12,005 bases of DNA from an uncultured Leucobacter sp. (GTDB lineage Bacteria > Actinomycetota > Actinomycetes > Actinomycetales > Microbacteriaceae), in NCBI GenBank assembly GCA_937872275.1, contig CALMSE010000097.1:1-12005 (forward strand), read 5' to 3'. Below the pieces are notes generated by a model. It did not search any database. It was not told where the DNA came from and worked only from the letters and a program-made list of their open reading frames with translations. The position numbers were made by a program, and so were the translations under genes. Position 1 is the first letter of the stretch, and every line of letters starts with the position of its first letter. Shown here in pieces: positions 8,411 through 12,005 of the stretch.

Positions 8411-8420
8411 TTTCTTGACA
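8411..8420 (+). promoter_or_regulatory. Half-site matching the regulator operator, upstream of pckG
   Basis: TTTCTTGACA at 8411-8420 is the exact inverted copy of TGTCAAGAAA at 8333-8342, which includes one arm of the palindrome over the regulator's promoter. The two 10-mers face each other across the divergent intergenic region. The site resembles a perfect -35 (TTGACA) but has no -10 at the right distance before the ATG, so an operator role is more likely. Confidence 0.45.
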
Positions 8421-8435
8421 CGGAGAACGAACGGT

Positions 8436-10283
8436 ATGGGCAGCGCCTCGACTCTTGACATGAACGCCTCGATCGCCGAACTGGCGGCAGCAGGTGCGAC
8501 CACCGCCAACCCCGAGGTGGTGCAATGGGTGGCAGAGGTGGCGCAGCTCACGAAGCCCGACGCGGTGGTATGGTGCGACGGCTCGCAGGACGAGTGGAAC
8601 CGCATCACCGCCGAGATGGTCGAGACGGGCTCGCTGATCCCGCTGAACCAGAACCTGCGCCCCGGCAGCTTCCTCGCCCGTTCGCACCCCGGCGACGTCG
8701 CGCGCGTCGAGGATCGCACCTTCATCTGCAGCGAGGACGAGGCCGACGCCGGCCCCACGAACAACTGGCGCGCGCCCGCCGAGATGAAGGCCGAGCTGAT
8801 GCCGCTCTTCGACGGCAGCATGCGCGGCCGCACCATGTACGTGGTGCCCTTCTCGATGGGCCCCGTCGGCGGCGCCATCACCCAGCTCGGCATCGAGATC
8901 ACCGACTCGCCCTACGCCGTGCTCAACATGCGCATCATGACCCGCATGGGCCAGCAGGCGCTCGACGGCATCACCCCTGGCAGCGAGTGGGTGCGCACGG
9001 TGCACTCGGTCGGCGCGCCGCTCGAGCCCGGCCAGGAGGACTCGGCCTGGCCCTGCAACGACACGAAGTACATCACCCACTTCCCCGAGACGCTCGAGGT
9101 GTGGTCCTACGGTTCGGGATACGGCGGCAACGCCCTGCTCTCCAAGAAGTGCTTCGCGCTGCGCATTGCCTCGGTGATGGGCCGGGGCGAGGGCTGGCTC
9201 GCCGAGCACATGCTGCTGCTCAAGCTCACCAACACCGACACCGGCAAGATCTACCACCTCTCCGCGGCGTTCCCCTCGGCCTGCGGCAAGACGAACCTCG
9301 CGATGCTGCAGCCGACCATCCCCGGATGGAAGGTCGAGACCATCGGCGACGACATCGCCTGGCTCCGCCCCGGCAAGGACGGGCGCCTCTACGCGATCAA
9401 CCCCGAGGCCGGCTTCTTCGGCGTGGCCCCCGGCACCGGCGAGTCCACGAACCCCGTCGCCATGGAGACCCTGTGGGGCAACACGATCTTCACCAACGTC
9501 GCGCTGACCGACGACGGCGACGTGTGGTGGGAGGGCAAGACCGACGCGGTGCCCGCGCACCTGATCGACTGGCAGGGCAACGACTGGACCCCCGACTCCG
9601 GCCGCCCCTCCTCGCACCCCAACTCGCGCTTCACCGTGCCGATCCAGCAGACCCCGACCCTCGCCGACGACTGGTTCGAGCAGGACGGCGTACCGCTCGA
9701 CGCGATCCTCTTCGGCGGACGCCGCGCCACCAACGTCCCCCTCGTCGCGCGCTCGCTGTCGTGGCAGCACGGCGTGTTCGTCGGAGCCACCATCTCCTCC
9801 GAGAAGACCGCGGCGGCCGAGGGCACCGTCGGAGAGCTGCGCCGCGATCCCTTCGCCATGCTCCCCTTCTGCGGCTACAACATGGCCGACTACTGGGGCC
9901 ACTGGCTCGAGATGGGCGAGAGGCTCGGCGAGAACGCCCCCAAGATCTTCCAGGTCAACTGGTTCCGCAAGGGCGCCGACGGCCGCTTCCTGTGGCCGGG
10001 CTTCGGCGACAACTCGCGCGTCATCGACTGGGCGATCCGCAGCATCGAGGGCGAGGCGCCCGGCCGCGAGACCGCCATCGGCATCATCCCCGCGGAGGGC
10101 GAGCTGAACCTCGCCGGCATCGAGGAGGTGGCGAACGACCTCGACGAGATCTTCGCGATCGACCCGGCCTCATGGCTCGCCGAGTGCGAGCTCACCGAGG
10201 AGTTCTTCGCCCGGTTCGGCGATCGCGTGCCGACCGCCCTGCGCGAGCAGCTGGCCGGGCTCCGCGCCCGCCTCGGCGCCTGA
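8436..10283 (+). CDS. pckG: Phosphoenolpyruvate carboxykinase (GTP)
   Basis: PEPCK converts oxaloacetate and GTP to PEP, GDP and CO2, the entry step of gluconeogenesis from TCA intermediates; it is cytosolic. The 615-residue length fits the GTP-dependent class. Hallmarks are NNWRAP, the substrate loop [12 protein letters not shown], the P-loop [13 protein letters not shown] with the hyper-reactive Cys283 and Lys285/Thr286, GDDIAW (metal ligand Asp), [13 protein letters not shown], and the nucleotide-binding [23 protein letters not shown] at 8436 is chosen because GGAG (8422-8425) lies 10 nt upstream. A TTG at 8415 would add seven residues (MTRRTNG) and bury that RBS in coding sequence. It is divergent from the RamB-like gene, shares its operator half-site, and ends before a strong terminator. 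Upstream enolase can continue the gluconeogenic route from PEP. Confidence 0.97.
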   Translation: MGSASTLDMNASIAELAAAGATTANPEVVQWVAEVAQLTKPDAVVWCDGSQDEWNRITAEMVETGSLIPLNQNLRPGSFLARSHPGDVARVEDRTFICSEDEADAGPTNNWRAPAEMKAELMPLFDGSMRGRTMYVVPFSMGPVGGAITQLGIEITDSPYAVLNMRIMTRMGQQALDGITPGSEWVRTVHSVGAPLEPGQEDSAWPCNDTKYITHFPETLEVWSYGSGYGGNALLSKKCFALRIASVMGRGEGWLAEHMLLLKLTNTDTGKIYHLSAAFPSACGKTNLAMLQPTIPGWKVETIGDDIAWLRPGKDGRLYAINPEAGFFGVAPGTGESTNPVAMETLWGNTIFTNVALTDDGDVWWEGKTDAVPAHLIDWQGNDWTPDSGRPSSHPNSRFTVPIQQTPTLADDWFEQDGVPLDAILFGGRRATNVPLVARSLSWQHGVFVGATISSEKTAAAEGTVGELRRDPFAMLPFCGYNMADYWGHWLEMGERLGENAPKIFQVNWFRKGADGRFLWPGFGDNSRVIDWAIRSIEGEAPGRETAIGIIPAEGELNLAGIEEVANDLDEIFAIDPASWLAECELTEEFFARFGDRVPTALREQLAGLRARLGA

Positions 10284-10305
10284 TCCGCGATCCGGCCCCT
10301 CAGCC

Positions 10306-10339
10306 GTAGACCCCGAGCTCTGCCCAGCTCGGGGTCTAC
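10306..10339 (+). terminator. Strong hairpin terminator of pckG
   Basis: GTAGACCCCGAGCT (10306-10319) and AGCTCGGGGTCTAC (10326-10339) form a perfect 14-bp stem with a 6-nt loop, 23 nt after the pckG stop. The following bases TCTTG are only weakly T-rich. This is the clearest terminator in the window. Confidence 0.85.
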
Positions 10340-10514
10340 TCTTGAGCACCCGATGCCGATCCCCAGCCTTGGTAGGCTCGAAGCTCTGGCCGAGCTCGCA
10401 GGTTCGCTCGGGGCGACCGTGGCAGCAGCCCCGGCCTGTCTTGTGCGAGAACGCCCCGCGCTCTCGGTGCGGTTCGACATGCATGAAGCGATGCTTCGCC
10501 CGGAGAGAGCCAGG

Positions 10515-10588
10515 CCCCCCATAGCCCAATTGGCAGAGGCAGCCGACTTAAAATCGGCACAGTCTGGGTTCGAGTCCCAGTGGGGGGA
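10515..10588 (+). tRNA. tRNA-Leu(UAA) by anticodon, class I shape (short variable loop)
   Basis: A full cloverleaf is seen. The acceptor CCCCCCA (10515-10521) pairs with TGGGGGG (10581-10587), with discriminator A at 10588. A 3-bp D stem GCC/GGC (10524-10526, 10538-10540) has GG at 10532-10533 in its loop. The anticodon stem GCCGA/TCGGC (10542-10546, 10554-10558) frames loop CTTAAAA, giving anticodon TAA at 10549-10551. The variable loop is only 5 nt (10559-10563). The T arm CTGGG-TTCGAGT-CCCAG is perfect. CCA is not encoded. Bacterial tRNA-Leu normally carries a long variable arm, so the amino acid identity is less certain than the anticodon suggests; the A discriminator does fit LeuRS. I recall similar short tRNAs labelled Leu in other actinobacteria but cannot confirm this here. 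Confidence 0.88.
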
Positions 10589-10619
10589 CTTCGACTGAGG
10601 GCATCAGCGCCGCGGTCGC

Positions 10620-10636
10620 GCGAGGCGGCGCCTCGC
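10620..10636 (+). terminator. Hairpin downstream of the tRNA
   Basis: GCGAGGC (10620-10626) and GCCTCGC (10630-10636) form a perfect 7-bp stem with a 3-nt loop, 31 nt after the tRNA. It is a plausible terminator of the tRNA precursor, without a T-run. Confidence 0.45.
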
Positions 10637-10654
10637 TGCGGCCGGCCGGGCGGG

Positions 10655-10675
10655 GTCCGAGTCCCAGCGGGGGAC
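10655..10675 (+). repeat. Partial copy of the tRNA 3' end (att-like)
   Basis: This segment reads GTCCGAGTCCCAGCGGGGGAC. It matches the tRNA T-loop, T-stem and acceptor end (from 10568) with two substitutions and one missing G. The copy lies 87 nt downstream in the same orientation. Short 3'-end copies of tRNA genes are what site-specific integrases leave as attachment sites. No integrase is in the window, so this may be only a relic or a chance GC match. Confidence 0.45.
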
Positions 10676-10702
10676 GAGGTCGCGTGCCCGATCCCATCCT
10701 CG

Positions 10703-10776
10703 CTGCACACCAGTTTGACCGTTGCACCCGCGTTGTCGCGCGATATCCCGTGTGCAGCGGTCGAACTGGTGCGCAG
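10703..10776. repeat. Imperfect 25-bp inverted repeat
   Basis: The arms 10703-10727 and 10752-10776 pair at 22 of 25 positions. As + strand RNA, two of the three exceptions become G-U pairs, leaving one A-C mismatch. The loop is 24 nt. The arm core is CACCAGTTTGACCG against CGGTCGAACTGGTG. It could be a small palindromic mobile repeat, a structured RNA or an inactive element end. I see no target-site duplication that would decide. Confidence 0.75.
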
Positions 10777-10919
10777 TGAAGCCCGGGGCCGGGGAGAGAA
10801 CCGCCGAGCCCCAGATTCGGTCGCCGTCCATAGTGCACTGGAACCGGGAAGGTTCTGATTCATCCACAGATGCACTGCACCGCCCGAGAAACCGGTACGG
10901 CACATGCGAAGCTGCGCGC

Positions 10920-11102
10920 ATGGCTCCGTTGCACCCGCTGGAGGCGCCGATGCTCGAGCGACTCGCGACTCGCGCCTCGTTCGGAGGCGCATTCGAGCTG
11001 CCGCGACAGCTGACCGTGAACCTCCTGCACGACGGTAGGCTCGACATCGCCGCGCGCGCCGAGGGAGGCCTCCGCGTCGCGGTGCGGCTGCCCGCCGCGT
11101 GA
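10920..11102 (+). CDS. Small hypothetical protein, 60 residues
   Basis: I do not recognise this gene. From ATG at 10920 it encodes a 60-residue soluble-looking protein: an N-terminal helix-prone part (PLEAPMLERLATRASFGGAF) followed by strand-prone LPRQLTVNLLHDGRLDIAAR and GGLRVAVRLPAA. The ending loosely recalls the last strands of histidine-kinase ATPase domains, so it might be a fragment; this is weak inference. Third positions are mostly G or C from the ATG on, which supports coding, whereas the same frame upstream of the ATG does not look coding. No good RBS is seen. Its TGA overlaps a possible in-frame GTG of the next small gene (GTGA at 11099-11102), suggesting the two may be co-translated. 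Confidence 0.45.
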   Translation: MAPLHPLEAPMLERLATRASFGGAFELPRQLTVNLLHDGRLDIAARAEGGLRVAVRLPAA

Positions 11103-11143
11103 GCGCCCACCGGCGCGATCGAGACGCATCCGAGGAGGCGACC

Positions 11144-11266
11144 GTGGTACTCGCGAAGATCCTCCTCGTCGCGGTGATCGTCATCGCGATCGCCGCGGGG
11201 CTGTACCTGCGCGTCAGACGCTGCCGACAGCGGCGCTCGCGGCGGCGCTCGCAGCGCCGCGACTGA
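11144..11266 (+). CDS. Tiny single-pass membrane protein with Arg-rich tail, 40 residues
   Basis: GTG at 11144 follows an excellent RBS, GAGGAGG (11132-11138), with 5 nt spacing. The product is 40 residues: a hydrophobic helix (ILLVAVIVIAIAAGLYL) immediately followed by a tail with 11 Arg in 18 residues (RVRRCRQRRSRRRSQRRD). The charge pattern predicts the tail in the cytoplasm. A GTG at 11099 in the same frame would add 15 residues and overlap the preceding stop, but it has no RBS, so the shorter form is preferred. The function is unknown; tiny basic membrane proteins often modulate a larger membrane partner or bind nucleic acid or lipid head groups, but nothing here shows which. It ends 16 nt before the -10 box of the next gene. 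Confidence 0.65.
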   Translation: MVLAKILLVAVIVIAIAAGLYLRVRRCRQRRSRRRSQRRD

Positions 11267-11288
11267 GCCGCGGCGGCCGCAGTAGACT
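11259..11288 (+). promoter_or_regulatory. Leaderless promoter of the PLP enzyme gene
   Basis: TAGACT at 11283-11288 is followed by exactly 6 nt and the ATG at 11295, the same box and spacing as upstream of the DUF2207 gene. A weak -35-like GCGACT at 11259-11264 overlaps the end of the small membrane protein gene. No RBS precedes the ATG, consistent with a leaderless message. Confidence 0.55.
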
Positions 11289-11294
11289 GCACCC

Positions 11295-12005
11295 ATGACG
11301 CTCGATCTCGCCGCGCCGGGTCTGCGGGCGGCAGCCGAGACGAAGCCCTGGCTGCGGCCGGAAACCTACTGGCCGCGCCTCGCGGAGGCCACGGCGGATC
11401 GCGCCGCGCCGGTGGTCGCGCTCGGCCTCGAGGCGCTGAGCTGGAACGCCCACGACCTGCTGCGCCGGGCCGGCGGGCTGCCGATCCGGGTGGCGAGCAA
11501 GTCGGTGAGGGTGCGCGGCGTGCTCGGCGCGGTGCTCGCCCTGCCCGGGTACCGCGGCGTGCTCGCGTACGCGCTCGCCGAGGCGCTCTGGCTGAGCGAG
11601 ACGGTCGACGACGTCGTGGTCGCCTATCCGACGGCGGATCGCCGGGCCCTCGCCGCACTCGCCTCCGATGAGCGGGCGGCGGCCCGGGTCGCCATCATGG
11701 TCGATGGCTCCGATCAGCTCGATCTCGTCGACGCGGTCGCGCCGCCCGCGCAGCGAGCCCCGATCAGGGTCTGCCTCGACTTCGACGCGTCGTGGGACGC
11801 GCCGCTCATCGGTCGCGTCGGCGTGCTGCGCTCACCCGTGCACGAACCCGGCGGTCTGCGCGCGCTCGCCGAGGAGGTGCTGCGTCGCCCGGGCTTCGAG
11901 CTCGTCGGCCTCATGTCGTACGAGGCGCAGATCGCGGGCGTCGGCGATCGCCCGGCGGGCAGGCGCGCCGAGGGCGCGCTCGTGCGCGCGCTGCAGCGCC
12001 GCAGC
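11295..12005 (+). CDS. Alanine racemase-fold PLP enzyme, amino acid deaminase/aldolase type, 5' part
   Basis: The frame is open from ATG 11295 to the end of the window, showing 237 residues; the gene runs on. It has the alanine racemase N-terminal barrel plan of D-threonine aldolase-like and amino acid deaminase/aldolase proteins. LPIRVASKSVRVRGVL carries the likely Schiff-base Lys69 in a strand-1 position. Later barrel strands follow: VVVAYPTAD, VAIMVDGSDQLDL, IRVCLDFDASW and LVGLMSYEAQIAGVGD. The length before the Lys is longer than in true alanine racemases, which favours the aldolase/deaminase subgroup. The start is supported by TAGACT ending 6 nt upstream. Predicted chemistry is PLP-dependent action on small (D- or beta-hydroxy) amino acids in the cytosol; the actual substrate is unknown. 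The C-terminal metal-binding domain expected in this subgroup is outside the window. Confidence 0.8.
   Translation, partial: MTLDLAAPGLRAAAETKPWLRPETYWPRLAEATADRAAPVVALGLEALSWNAHDLLRRAGGLPIRVASKSVRVRGVLGAVLALPGYRGVLAYALAEALWLSETVDDVVVAYPTADRRALAALASDERAAARVAIMVDGSDQLDLVDAVAPPAQRAPIRVCLDFDASWDAPLIGRVGVLRSPVHEPGGLRALAEEVLRRPGFELVGLMSYEAQIAGVGDRPAGRRAEGALVRALQRRS

Larger units (their letters stand above)
10589..10919. other. 331-nt non-coding stretch after the tRNA
   Basis: I see no convincing gene on either strand here; the open frames lack RBSs, cross the tRNA or match no family. The stretch holds a short GC hairpin, a partial copy of the tRNA 3' end, a long imperfect inverted repeat, and several TGCAC-rich segments, including a 13-nt exact repeat (CCGTTGCACCCGC at 10719-10731 and 10926-10938). 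Base use is less uniformly GC than in the flanking genes. It reads like an integration scar or decayed DNA; that is inference. Confidence 0.5.

Noticed and set aside
8415..8420. TTGACA as a consensus -35 for pckG
   Set aside because: A -10 at 16-18 nt spacing would lie inside the coding region (8437 onward), and no TANNNT is there.
8415..8435. TTG at 8415 as the pckG start
   Set aside because: It would add seven residues with no RBS in front and would place the good GGAG and the operator half-site inside the coding sequence.
6863..8458. 531-residue plus-strand open frame opposite the regulator
   Set aside because: Antisense to the RamB-like gene, no RBS or domains. The opposite strand has a clear helix-turn-helix and Cys-cluster protein.
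8352..9902. 516-residue minus-strand open frame opposite pckG
   Set aside because: It mirrors the strongly supported PEPCK gene and shows no motifs; His/Gly/Val-rich shadow translation.
10353..10598. 81-residue plus-strand open frame upstream of and through the tRNA
   Set aside because: Its last third is the translated tRNA gene, and no RBS or family match supports it. The 10340-10514 stretch is better read as the tRNA's upstream region.
10336..11658. 440-residue minus-strand open frame crossing the tRNA and small genes
   Set aside because: It runs through a complete tRNA and antisense to the PLP enzyme; Arg-rich composition without motifs.

Overview
The window looks like an ordinary chromosomal segment of a very high-GC actinobacterium. 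Gene content, codon choice (G or C at most third positions), TANNNT -10 boxes with poor -35 boxes, and apparent leaderless starts all point there. The eno-ftsB-DUF501 cluster, a GTP-type PEP carboxykinase and a RamB-like regulator suggest Micrococcales, probably Microbacteriaceae (Leucobacter-like). The family-level guess is inference only.

Layout. Positions 1-825 hold the 3' part of a type-B carboxylesterase. Positions 940-3288 hold a + strand cluster: enolase, an FtsB/DivIC-type septum protein, and a DUF501 protein overlapping it by 4 nt. A GC hairpin follows. A type II NADH dehydrogenase-like flavoprotein (3522-4853) has its own -10 and RBS and converges with a minus-strand DUF2207 membrane protein (4880-6724). 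Between that gene and the next minus-strand gene, a RamB-like XRE/ScfR-family regulator (6827-8320), lies a compact array of hairpins built on a duplicated 31-nt unit. The regulator is divergent from pckG (8436-10283). The shared 115-nt intergenic region has a palindrome over the regulator's -10 and an inverted copy of one arm just before the pckG start. pckG ends in a 14-bp perfect terminator hairpin. Then come a tRNA with a UAA (Leu) anticodon but a short class I variable loop, a 331-nt stretch with tRNA-3'-end-like and inverted-repeat sequence, two very small genes, and the 5' part of a PLP-dependent alanine racemase-fold enzyme (amino acid deaminase/aldolase type).

How the genes fit together. 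Enolase and PEPCK both act at PEP, and RamB-type regulators control acetate and gluconeogenic carbon metabolism in corynebacteria and mycobacteria. The divergent regulator/pckG pair with shared half-sites therefore makes a plausible local carbon-source switch. NDH-2 feeds NADH electrons to the quinone pool. FtsB is a divisome protein carried in the conserved eno neighbourhood.

I found no CRISPR array, insertion sequence, phage gene or defence system. The most unusual things are non-coding: the hairpin array whose first unit holds the regulator's stop codon, the class I-shaped tRNA-Leu(UAA) with a 3'-end-like copy 87 nt away, three ATG starts placed exactly 6 nt after a TANNNT box, and a strong tendency for Asp GAT codons to be followed by C.
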